The translations under genes were made by a program, and so were the position numbers. A stretch of DNA of 64,000 nt from an uncultured Barnesiella sp. GTDB lineage: Bacteria > Bacteroidota > Bacteroidia > Bacteroidales > Barnesiellaceae. The notes under the pieces were generated by a model that saw only the letters and a list, made by a program, of their open reading frames with translations, was not told the DNA's origin and searched no databases. Of the stretch, positions 34,144-42,636 are shown in pieces. The DNA lies in contig CALUFO010000006.1 of NCBI GenBank assembly GCA_944320015.1, positions 62,001 to 126,000 on the forward strand, given 5' to 3'. How positions within the stretch are numbered: the first letter of the stretch is position 1; each line of letters begins with the position of its first letter.

Positions 34144-36768
34144 ATGAAAAAGGCCTTTATCCTCATATTGAATATTAGTTTTTGTCTCAATCTTTTGTCA
34201 CAATCTTTTCAACCCGAATTTTCGGTTGCTGGATTTTTCCCGATGAAAGATTCGGGGAGAGAGGTGTATTCGCTGAATCCGTCGTGGCGGTTTTGCAAAG
34301 GTGATATTGCGGCCGCCGAGAGGAAAGATTTTGATGATTCGAATTGGGCACGGGTATCGCTTCCTCATAGTGTAGATACGTTGCCCACCGAGGCCAGCGG
34401 GTGCGTCAATTATCAAGGTATATGTTGGTATAGAAAACATTTCGAGATATCTCCGTCCCTTTTGGGGAAGAAATTATTCCTTTATTTCGAAGCCATTATG
34501 GGTGAGGCCCACGTTTGGGTCAATGGAGAATTGTGCGCTGTTCATTATGGCGGTTATTTGCCTGTAATTATCGATATTACCGATAAATTGGAAGAAGAAA
34601 ATGTCATAGCTGTTTGTGCCGATAATTCCAACAACCCGTTGTATCCGCCGGGTAAGCCCCAAGAGTTTCTCGACTTTACCTATTCGGGAGGGATTTATCG
34701 CGATTGCTGGCTTATCGCCCATAACCGGATTTATATTACCGACGACAATTATGCGTCGGAAGTTGCTGGCGGAGGGACTTTTGTCTCTTATGACCGGGTT
34801 TCGGAGGAGTTGGCCGATTTGAACCTTCGATTGCAATTAAAGAACGAGACAAATACCCCTTTTAGAGGAGAAACCCATATTACATTGTACTCCCCGGCGG
34901 GAAAAATTATAAGTCAAAAAATATCTTCTATCCGCATATTACCGGGCAAAACAAAAGATTACTCGACCCGAATCGAAGTTAAAAAGCCACAACTATGGTA
35001 TCCCTCGTCTCCGTCTCTGTATCAGTTGTATATCGAGGTTAAAGATCGAACCGGTAAAACGATAGATGGGTATCGCAAGAAAATAGGTATACGAAGTATT
35101 GAATTTAAAGGGAAGGAGGGATTATGGATAAACGGGAAACCCTATCCGCATCCGTTAATGGGGGTGAATCGGCATCAAGATTTTGCCGTAGTAGGGAATG
35201 CAATGACTAATAATTTGCATTGGCGCGATGCAAGGAAAATTAAAGATTTGGGGTTGGAGATTGTTCGAAATGCCCATTATCCGCAAGACCCGGCCTTTAT
35301 GGATGCTTGTGATGCGTTGGGGCTTTTTGTCATAGAGAACACGCCGGGATGGCAGTTTTGGAATGATGATCCCATTTTTCAGTCGCGAGTTTTCGACGAT
35401 ATTCGGAATATTATTCGCCGAGATCGGAGCCGCCCCTCGGTTTTCCTTTGGGAACCGATATTGAATGAAACATGGTATCCCGAATCTTTTGTCGATAGCG
35501 TGGTGCGAATTGTTGCCGAAGAGTATCCATATCCCTATTCGCACATTGTGAGCGATTCTGAGGCACGAGGAGCATCTAATTTTTCGGTGCTATATGCTCA
35601 TCCGGCGAATGGCGATACCGATATAGCCATTAAAAAAGCAGATCCCGAGGTCTCTTATTTTACACGAGAGTGGGGCGATAATGTCGATGATTGGAACTCA
35701 CACAATTCTACCAGCCGGGTCAACCGGTGTTGGGGTGAAGTTCCGATGTTGGTACAGGCTACTCATTATGCTTCTCCCCCGTATGTTTGTACAAGCTATG
35801 ATGCTTTGTGGAAAACGTCGCGGCAGCATATCGGAGGGTGTTTATGGCACTCGTTCGATCATCAGAGAGGATACCACCCCGACCCGTTTTATGGAGGTTT
35901 GACCGATGTATTCCGGCAGCCCAAGTATTCGTATTATATGTTTATGGCCCAGCGTCCGGTAGATTCGTTGAATATTCAAGCCGATAGCGGCCCGATGGTT
36001 TATATTGCACACGAGATGTCGCCTTTTTCGCCAGCCGATGTAACGGTATATTCCAATTGTGAAGAGGTGCGGCTTACTGTTTTCCGAAACGGAACGACCT
36101 ATACGTATAAAAAGAAAACCCAAGCAGGAATGCCGTCGCCCATTATTTTGTTCAAAGATGTTTATCGGTTTATGGACGATAAAGCTCTTTCCCGGCAAGA
36201 TCGTCATGAAGAGGTTTTTTTATTGGCCGAGGGATTTCGTAATGGTGTAAAAGTGGCCGAGCACAAACGGATGCCGGCTCGACGACCTGCAAAAATCGCA
36301 TTGAGGTTGGATTCCGAGGAGATCAATCCAATTGCCGATGGCTCCGATTTAGTGACTGTAATAGCTTCGATCACCGATGAGCGAGGAACGGTTAAACGTT
36401 TGAACAATTATCACATACGTTTTTCGGTCGAGGGAGAAGGCCGTTTGGTGGCAGATGAGAGTACGCATACCAATCCGCGGGCGGTGGAGTGGGGTACTGC
36501 TCCTGTCCTTTTGCGAACCACGCTTCGCCCGGGGAAGGTAAAAGTAACGGCCGAGGTCGATTTTCAAGGAATGCAAACGCCTTTACGGGGAGAATTGGAA
36601 TTTGAAGTATTGCCGGCGCCCTATAAGTTTATTTATGATGAAGAAGAGCGAACAGGGGTAAATGAATTGGGTTCGACCGACAAAGTGTCGAATGATGCGG
36701 AAGAGCGATATAAACTGAATGAAGAATTGAAAAAAGTGGAACGTCAACAAACAGAGTTCGGAGAGTAG
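34144..36768 (+). CDS. Glycoside hydrolase family 2 protein
   Basis: An 874-residue exported enzyme (signal MKKAFILILNISFCLNLLSQS). Domain order is that of GH2: sugar-binding jelly roll (~40-215, WRFCKGDIAAAERKDFDDSNW, NYQGICWYRKHFEI), Ig-like domain (~225-325), TIM barrel (~330-600) with GVNRHQDFAVVG and VRNAHYPQDPAFMDACDALGL, then C-terminal Ig-like domains. The acid/base Glu is in ILNETW (~442) and the nucleophile Glu in TREWGD (~509). Substrate is beta-galactoside, beta-mannoside or beta-glucuronide; the family does not say which. The C-terminus ends in a charged ~50-residue segment (EERTGVNELGSTDK..) that is not part of the fold. Confidence 0.92.
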   Translation: MKKAFILILNISFCLNLLSQSFQPEFSVAGFFPMKDSGREVYSLNPSWRFCKGDIAAAERKDFDDSNWARVSLPHSVDTLPTEASGCVNYQGICWYRKHFEISPSLLGKKLFLYFEAIMGEAHVWVNGELCAVHYGGYLPVIIDITDKLEEENVIAVCADNSNNPLYPPGKPQEFLDFTYSGGIYRDCWLIAHNRIYITDDNYASEVAGGGTFVSYDRVSEELADLNLRLQLKNETNTPFRGETHITLYSPAGKIISQKISSIRILPGKTKDYSTRIEVKKPQLWYPSSPSLYQLYIEVKDRTGKTIDGYRKKIGIRSIEFKGKEGLWINGKPYPHPLMGVNRHQDFAVVGNAMTNNLHWRDARKIKDLGLEIVRNAHYPQDPAFMDACDALGLFVIENTPGWQFWNDDPIFQSRVFDDIRNIIRRDRSRPSVFLWEPILNETWYPESFVDSVVRIVAEEYPYPYSHIVSDSEARGASNFSVLYAHPANGDTDIAIKKADPEVSYFTREWGDNVDDWNSHNSTSRVNRCWGEVPMLVQATHYASPPYVCTSYDALWKTSRQHIGGCLWHSFDHQRGYHPDPFYGGLTDVFRQPKYSYYMFMAQRPVDSLNIQADSGPMVYIAHEMSPFSPADVTVYSNCEEVRLTVFRNGTTYTYKKKTQAGMPSPIILFKDVYRFMDDKALSRQDRHEEVFLLAEGFRNGVKVAEHKRMPARRPAKIALRLDSEEINPIADGSDLVTVIASITDERGTVKRLNNYHIRFSVEGEGRLVADESTHTNPRAVEWGTAPVLLRTTLRPGKVKVTAEVDFQGMQTPLRGELEFEVLPAPYKFIYDEEERTGVNELGSTDKVSNDAEERYKLNEELKKVERQQTEFGE

Positions 36769-36794
36769 AGATAAAAGTGAATAATCAATAAATA

Positions 36795-39700
36795 ATGAAA
36801 TCCATGAAGAAATATTTTGTTTTAATTATCACGTTGATTGTATTGTTGTTGCCTGTTCGAGCAATGGCCGGGACAGGTAATGTTTGGGTAATGCCCGGTA
36901 CCGAAATTGTAGAGAATTACCAAAATTTCCCGGCGAAGGAGTATAATCAAGTTGTTATGGGAAGAGGCGAAACCGAGCATATGCAACTGGTATTCTCTTC
37001 TATCCCGACGCAGGATATAACGGTTACAGCGTTGTCTAAACCTGCTGCAATCGATGTACAGTATAGAATCGTGCGCGAAATCGATGGGTTCGACGATGCT
37101 TTGGTCCCTTTCGAGTCTGTTGTGAGGGCCGAAGATGCGACAACGGTTATTTGGCTGACTTTTGAGACCGGTAGGGACTGTCCTGTCGGCACGTATGATT
37201 ATTCGGTAAATGTTAAAACTGTGGCGGTAGATGCTGTGTTGAATTTTAAAATACGGGTAGCCGATTATGAGATTCCGCTTACTCCGTCTATTCCGTCGGT
37301 ATTTAGTATCGACATCGATAATATTCCCGATAATGGTTCGGATAGACAGAAAGAGTTGTGGACCGAGTTCTTGTTGTCGCGGCGTATAGACCCGTATTAT
37401 AGCGAGCTTATCGATAAAGGCGCTTGGCGCTGGGATAATTGTTTCTCACCCTGGGCTTGGGACGATCCCAGAAGTTTGGCTTTGCTCAAAGACGAACGCT
37501 TTTGCCGTTTTGCATTGCCCTTCATGCTCGAAGATGAAGAACTTTTGCGTATGTGCAGTTATATGAAACAAGAGGGCGTTTTTGACAGATGTTACTTTTA
37601 TATTTGGGACGAACCCAAGAAACCGTCGCATTATGACCAAATAGCCGAGTTGTCTTCCCATTTGCATTCGATAGATCCCGATGCAAAAATGTTGGTGCCG
37701 GTTTCGAGTTTTTTGGTAGAAGGCGATCATAAATGGGATTACAATTATACATTCGATTTCCTCTCTCAGTATGTTGAGATTTTACCGGTAGCTGCCGAAG
37801 AGTATAAAGGTGAAAATACAAAGGCCGAGGAGTTTAGAAATATGATAGAACCGCGTTCGGAATGGTGGACCTACGTATGTTGCTATCCCAAAGGCGGGCA
37901 GCCCAATTTCCTTTTGGAGGAGACGTCGTTCCATACCCGGGCCATCATGTGGAGAGTTTGGCGAGAACAGGAGACAGGATTTCTCTATTGGGGAGTAAAC
38001 CGCTATCAGGTGAATCCTTTTGAATTTGACCGCAGTTTGGACGCCGTGGGCGATGGCGCTTTGGTTTTCCCGGGAAGTCTGTTCGGAATAGAAGAACAAC
38101 CGATTGCCTCTGTGCGGTTGGAGCAATGGAAAGAGGGACAAGAGGACTATGAACTGTTGAAACTCGTAGAGCAAAAAATCGGTCGGGAGAAAACCGAGAG
38201 GATATTGAATCAAGTATATCGCACTCCTACCGATTTTGCAAAAAGCTCCGGGGATATCGAGGCGTTTCGAAATAGTTTGATTCGGGTTATGGAGACCGAG
38301 GATCTTTCAACTCAAATTGTGATACGCGGGGAGCTTTGTGAGATAGATACATTGAATGCGTATGAACCGGGACCGGGTTGTGAATATACGCATATCCGTA
38401 TAGATAATTTGCCAATCGAAGCGCATATCTTGAAATTGGATTTGCAAAATCAATACAGTCAGGTAAAAACTTTTTTGGGCAATGATGTCATCGACGGGCT
38501 GGAAAAAGTCTCTTCGGCTTGTGAAAGATATACGACCGGGAGTACCGACGCTTATGCCGGGATAAACGGCGATTTTTTCAATATTGCCGCACATCACGAG
38601 TTCCCTCTTGGGGCTCCTCGGGGTGGTTGTGCGTCGGAAGGCGTTATACAACGGGAACCCCGAAGTATGGAGTGGGCTTTTGCTGCGGTCGATTACGATA
38701 ATAAGCCTATTCTTAATAATTTGGAATTTGAGGGTTCTGTCGTTAGTTTGAAGGCTCCTATTTCGTCCTATACTTTCTACGATGTCAATATTCCGAGGAC
38801 CGATTGTTATTCTTGTGACATGACATTTTATAATGAGTTTGCCGGAGGTTATACGCGCATGGACGAGAATGCCAATATTGGCAATAAACTCAAAACAGAG
38901 GTGTTTTTTAAACTTTCCGATGGACAGAGTTGGGGAATAAATGCTCCAAAAACGTGTGTGGTGACACGAATTATTAAGGATACGCAAGGTCATAATGCGT
39001 TGGCTGCTGGCGAGTCGGCTCTGTCGGGAATAGATGGGGCAAAAGAGTTCTTGGATAAATTGACGGTGGGACAGAAACTGAAAATCAATATGACAATTAG
39101 GACTGCCGATGGCGAGACTCCCAATATAAAAGAGATGGTCGGAGGAAATTCCCTTTTGATGAAGAACGGAGCCATCATGGATTGTAACTTTACCGATTCC
39201 TACAATAATGTATTGTATCCGAGAACTGGCATTGGCTGCTCCTCCGATGGGCGTTGGTTGTACTTGATGGCTATCGATGGGCGTCAATCCCATTCACGGG
39301 GAGTTTACTCCGATGAGATGTGCGATATTTTCAAACATATAGGAGCTTCGGATGTGGTAGGATTTGATGGTGGCGGTTCTACCGGAATGGTAGTAAACCA
39401 TGCCGTAGTGAATAAACCGAGCGATGGCGTAGAGCGAGCCGTAACAAACGGGTGGCTGTTGAGAACATCGGCTCCGTTTGATGAAGAAATATCGCGTTTA
39501 GCATTTAACTATTGGAATAAAGAGCATATCAATGCGTTGACAATTCCGTTGAGTATATTGGGGTATAACCAATATGGTGTACTTCTGGATTCGGATCTTT
39601 CGCCGGTTACGTTGACTTGTTCGCCGGGATTGGGCCATATCGAAGGGCAAACCTTATACCTCGATGGTTCTGAAAAGAAAGGGGTAGTCACCGCCTCTTA

Positions 39701-40013
39701 CAACGGGATAAGTGTTTCGCGTTACCTCAATCTGGGTGAGTCTTCCCATATAAATGATATGTTGAGCGATAACGCTTCTATCCGGTTTTACAAAGATGCG
39801 TCGAGCAATAGGTTTTATTTGAGTAAGAATGGTTCCGAAAAGTGCAGCATGAACTATGCGTTGTATGCGTTGAACGGTAATTGTGTGCAACAAAATGTTG
39901 CCGATTTTTCGGATACGTATTGTTTCGATTTCACTATGGTGTCATCGGGAATGTATCTTTTGCGGGTAAATTTAGCCGATAGCAGTTATACATTTAAACT
40001 TGTTATTCGATAA
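36795..40013 (+). CDS. DUF4091 (GH123-like) - phosphodiester glycosidase (NAGPA) fusion with sorting tail
   Basis: A 1072-residue exported fusion. The signal peptide is MKSMKKYFVLIITLIVLLLPVRAMA. Residues ~30-480 match the DUF4091/GH123-like arrangement (IWDEPKKPSHYDQIAELSSH; LYWGVNRYQVNPFE near 397; GDGALVFPGSLFG; SVRLEQWKEGQEDYELL), related to beta-N-acetylgalactosaminidases. Residues ~540-870 form a phosphodiester glycosidase domain (DUF2233/NAGPA family): AGINGDFFN near 587, PRTGIGCSSDGRWLYLMAIDG, and FDGGGSTGMVV near 855. Human NAGPA removes GlcNAc from GlcNAc-1-phospho-mannose. An Ig-like segment and a T9SS-like tail (ASIRFYKDASSNRFYLS.., GMYLLRVNL) close the protein. Two hydrolases on one surface-bound chain imply linked cleavage of HexNAc and a sugar phosphodiester. 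It starts 26 nt after the GH2 gene. Confidence 0.85.
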   Translation: MKSMKKYFVLIITLIVLLLPVRAMAGTGNVWVMPGTEIVENYQNFPAKEYNQVVMGRGETEHMQLVFSSIPTQDITVTALSKPAAIDVQYRIVREIDGFDDALVPFESVVRAEDATTVIWLTFETGRDCPVGTYDYSVNVKTVAVDAVLNFKIRVADYEIPLTPSIPSVFSIDIDNIPDNGSDRQKELWTEFLLSRRIDPYYSELIDKGAWRWDNCFSPWAWDDPRSLALLKDERFCRFALPFMLEDEELLRMCSYMKQEGVFDRCYFYIWDEPKKPSHYDQIAELSSHLHSIDPDAKMLVPVSSFLVEGDHKWDYNYTFDFLSQYVEILPVAAEEYKGENTKAEEFRNMIEPRSEWWTYVCCYPKGGQPNFLLEETSFHTRAIMWRVWREQETGFLYWGVNRYQVNPFEFDRSLDAVGDGALVFPGSLFGIEEQPIASVRLEQWKEGQEDYELLKLVEQKIGREKTERILNQVYRTPTDFAKSSGDIEAFRNSLIRVMETEDLSTQIVIRGELCEIDTLNAYEPGPGCEYTHIRIDNLPIEAHILKLDLQNQYSQVKTFLGNDVIDGLEKVSSACERYTTGSTDAYAGINGDFFNIAAHHEFPLGAPRGGCASEGVIQREPRSMEWAFAAVDYDNKPILNNLEFEGSVVSLKAPISSYTFYDVNIPRTDCYSCDMTFYNEFAGGYTRMDENANIGNKLKTEVFFKLSDGQSWGINAPKTCVVTRIIKDTQGHNALAAGESALSGIDGAKEFLDKLTVGQKLKINMTIRTADGETPNIKEMVGGNSLLMKNGAIMDCNFTDSYNNVLYPRTGIGCSSDGRWLYLMAIDGRQSHSRGVYSDEMCDIFKHIGASDVVGFDGGGSTGMVVNHAVVNKPSDGVERAVTNGWLLRTSAPFDEEISRLAFNYWNKEHINALTIPLSILGYNQYGVLLDSDLSPVTLTCSPGLGHIEGQTLYLDGSEKKGVVTASYNGISVSRYLNLGESSHINDMLSDNASIRFYKDASSNRFYLSKNGSEKCSMNYALYALNGNCVQQNVADFSDTYCFDFTMVSSGMYLLRVNLADSSYTFKLVIR

Positions 40014-40033
40014 TTTCGATCCGGTAAATTCTT

Positions 40034-40076
40034 CCAACATCGCAACGATTCGGGTTATAATCGATTGCGATGTTGG
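40034..40076 (+). other. Long hairpin after the fusion gene
   Basis: CCAACATCGCAA (40034-40045) pairs perfectly with TTGCGATGTTGG (40065-40076), extended by CGATT/AATCG with one bulged A. There is no T-run. It lies in the 228-nt gap before the GH78-like gene; the rest of that gap is AT-rich with no clear promoter. Confidence 0.65.
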
Positions 40077-40241
40077 GTACGATAATAATTCTAAATCGAA
40101 ATAATCCTGTTTATGGTAGGATAAAAATTTTCGATAATTTTGTGTAGCGGAATACCTTGTAAAAAAGATTGAGTTTGTGGTATTTTGCTTTTTCATCATG
40201 ATTATGCAATAGTATATAAATTCCCGAATTCCTTAATCTGT

Positions 40242-42548
40242 ATGATACGTAAAGCAATCCTGTTTATTTTCGTTTCCATATTTTATTTTTCTGTGCAGGC
40301 CGATGTAGGACGAGGCTATTGGATTACAGCATTTGAAAACCAGAGTGCCACAAATACATGGCTTTGTTTTCGTCAAGATATTTGTTTGGAAACTCTTCCC
40401 CGGGGAGACGTACAACTCAAAATTGCGGCCGATAGCAAATATTGGTTGTGGATAAACGGGCAACTTGCTGTTTTCGAAGGAGCTGTAAAACGAGGTCCTA
40501 CTCCTGCGGACACTTATTACGATATGGTCGAGGTCTCTTCTTTTTTACAAAAAGGGCGAAATACGGTTGCCATACTGTTGTGGTATTTCGGGAAAGAGGG
40601 ATTTTCGTATCAACCGAGTGGTAAAGCCGGGTTGTTTGTAGAGAGCCTTTCGAGAGAGTTTCCGTTGTATAGCAATAAAGGATGGTTGGCGGCTATTCAT
40701 GGCAGCTATTATACTCCGGTCGGGTCGCAGCCTAATTTCAGATTGCCCGAATCCAATATCGGGTATGATGCCCGTCGTTTTTCCGAGTTGTGGAAATCGC
40801 TTCCGATAGATAGCCTTTCGTATCCGTGGCAAGCCGCCGTGGAGATTGGGCCCGAGGGGTGTATGCCATGGAACAAACTTTATCCGAGAATTATACCGTT
40901 GTGGAAAAATTACGGTTTGAAGTCTTATGACCGGCAGGAGTGGCGGCGAGGTTTGGAGAAAGATACATTGGTGTGTTATTTGCCCTATAATATGCAGTTG
41001 ACTCCCTATATGGAGTTGCAAGCGCAGAGCGGCGATACGATAGGTATATGGACCGATAATTATAAAGGTGGGGGTGCGAATAATGTCCGGGCCGAGTATA
41101 TTGCGAAAGAGGGCCCTCAAAGTTATGAAAGTTTGGGGTGGATAAACGGGCATTCTGTCTATTATGTATTTCCCAAAGGAGTAGAACTGCTGAATGTTTC
41201 TTATCGAGAAACTTCGTATGATACTTCGTTCGAGGGTTCTTTCAGTTGCAATGATTACTTTTATAACCGGCTTTGGGAAAAAGCTCAACGCACGTTGTTG
41301 GTTACCATGCGCGATACCTATATGGATTGTCCCGATCGGGAGAGGGCACAATGGTGGGGCGATGAGGTCATCGAGTCGGGCGAGTCGTTTTATGCACTTT
41401 GTCCGAAATCGCATTTGCTCATGAAGAAAGGAATGTATGAGTTGATGCGATGGCAAAGAGCCGATGGTACAATTTTTTCTCCGATACCGGCGTCGAATTA
41501 CCAAACCGAACTTCCGGGACAAATGTTGGCCAGTATCGGGTATTATGGCTTTTGGAACTATTTCCTCAATACGGGCGATACGGCGACGATTGCCGATTTA
41601 TACGATTCGGTTAAACGATATTTGGCCGTTTGGGAATATAACGACGATGGTACCATTAAGTTTCGTAGCGGCGAGTGGACATGGGGCGATTGGGGAACGA
41701 ATATCGATATACAAGGATTGTTCAATGCTTGGTATTATTTGGCTTTGGACGGAGTTTCCCGAATGGCCGAAGTGCTTGATAAAAAAGAAGATGTTATGGA
41801 AATGAGGCAAGAGATGGAGCAGTTGAAAGTCTCTTTTAACCGAGTATTTTGGAAAGGGGATGCCTACCGGGCCGATGAATCGTTACCCGATCCCGATGAT
41901 CGCCTTCAAGCTTTGGCCGTTGTTTCCGGGTTAGCCGATGAATCGAAATACGGAGCCATTCTGAAACTGTTTCAACAGTATGAGTATGCCAGTCCGTATA
42001 TGGAAAAATACGTATTGGAGGCATTGTTCCGTATGGAACATCCTTGTGAAGCTCTTGCCCGCATGAAACGCCGATTCGGCAAAATGGTCGATAATTCCTA
42101 TCTTACTACGCTTTTCGAAGGGTGGGGTATTGGTGCCGAGGGTTTTGGCGGCGGCACTTACAATCATGCATGGAGTGGTGGCGGTTTAACCCTTTTGGCT
42201 CAAAAAGTTTGTGGAATAGCTCCGGTAAAACCGGGCTTTAAGGAATTTAGTGTAATGCCGCAAATGGGTCCGCTTGTTCAGACCGAAACTTCGTTGCTGA
42301 GTGTGAACGGAAGAATCTCGATTGCTTTGAATCGCTCCGGGAAGGACTTGAAAATTCGGTTGAATGTCCCACCCAATACGCAAGCGTTATTACCGATAAA
42401 AGCCGATGTCCGTCAAGTGTCGTTGAACGGAGACGTAATTTATAAGAATAAGCAATTCTGTTTTGGTAAACGGTATAAGATCGATTCTTTGAATGGACAT
42501 TCTGTTCGACTGCCGGAAGGAGAATGGAGAATAACGATTTTGTATTAA
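40242..42548 (+). CDS. GH78-like (alpha-L-rhamnosidase fold) glycoside hydrolase
   Basis: A 768-residue exported protein (signal MIRKAILFIFVSIFYFSVQA). An N-terminal beta-sandwich (YWLWINGQLAVFEGAVKRGPTPADT) and central sandwich precede an (alpha/alpha)6 barrel. The family's acidic catalytic stretch appears as YMDCPDRERAQWWGDEVIESG near residue 360, followed by GWGIGAEGFGGGTYNHAWSGG and a C-terminal sandwich with GFKEFSVMPQMGPL. The stretch departs from the usual GH78 DCPxRxExxGWxGD pattern, so true rhamnosidase activity is uncertain. The start 40242 is chosen because the signal peptide begins there; the frame is open from 40185. It is the last PUL gene. Confidence 0.82.
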   Translation: MIRKAILFIFVSIFYFSVQADVGRGYWITAFENQSATNTWLCFRQDICLETLPRGDVQLKIAADSKYWLWINGQLAVFEGAVKRGPTPADTYYDMVEVSSFLQKGRNTVAILLWYFGKEGFSYQPSGKAGLFVESLSREFPLYSNKGWLAAIHGSYYTPVGSQPNFRLPESNIGYDARRFSELWKSLPIDSLSYPWQAAVEIGPEGCMPWNKLYPRIIPLWKNYGLKSYDRQEWRRGLEKDTLVCYLPYNMQLTPYMELQAQSGDTIGIWTDNYKGGGANNVRAEYIAKEGPQSYESLGWINGHSVYYVFPKGVELLNVSYRETSYDTSFEGSFSCNDYFYNRLWEKAQRTLLVTMRDTYMDCPDRERAQWWGDEVIESGESFYALCPKSHLLMKKGMYELMRWQRADGTIFSPIPASNYQTELPGQMLASIGYYGFWNYFLNTGDTATIADLYDSVKRYLAVWEYNDDGTIKFRSGEWTWGDWGTNIDIQGLFNAWYYLALDGVSRMAEVLDKKEDVMEMRQEMEQLKVSFNRVFWKGDAYRADESLPDPDDRLQALAVVSGLADESKYGAILKLFQQYEYASPYMEKYVLEALFRMEHPCEALARMKRRFGKMVDNSYLTTLFEGWGIGAEGFGGGTYNHAWSGGGLTLLAQKVCGIAPVKPGFKEFSVMPQMGPLVQTETSLLSVNGRISIALNRSGKDLKIRLNVPPNTQALLPIKADVRQVSLNGDVIYKNKQFCFGKRYKIDSLNGHSVRLPEGEWRITILY

Positions 42549-42576
42549 ATCTTATCGGATAGGTTGTTTAATAGGT

Positions 42577-42618
42577 AGCCCCTCTGGTTCTTGGTTTAAG
42601 ATCCGGGGGCTTTGTTGT
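42577..42618 (+). terminator. Probable terminator at the end of the PUL
   Basis: AGCCCC (42577-42582) pairs with GGGGCT (42606-42611) around a 23-nt loop, followed by TTTGTTG. Modest stem and weak T-run; placed correctly between convergent genes. Confidence 0.45.
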
Positions 42619-42636
42619 ATATGGATACGAAATCGA

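Noticed and set aside
22556-42636. Integrated mobile element at tRNA-Gly
   Set aside because: No integrase, relaxase, transposase or repeat of the tRNA 3' end was found, so an ICE or prophage call is not supported.
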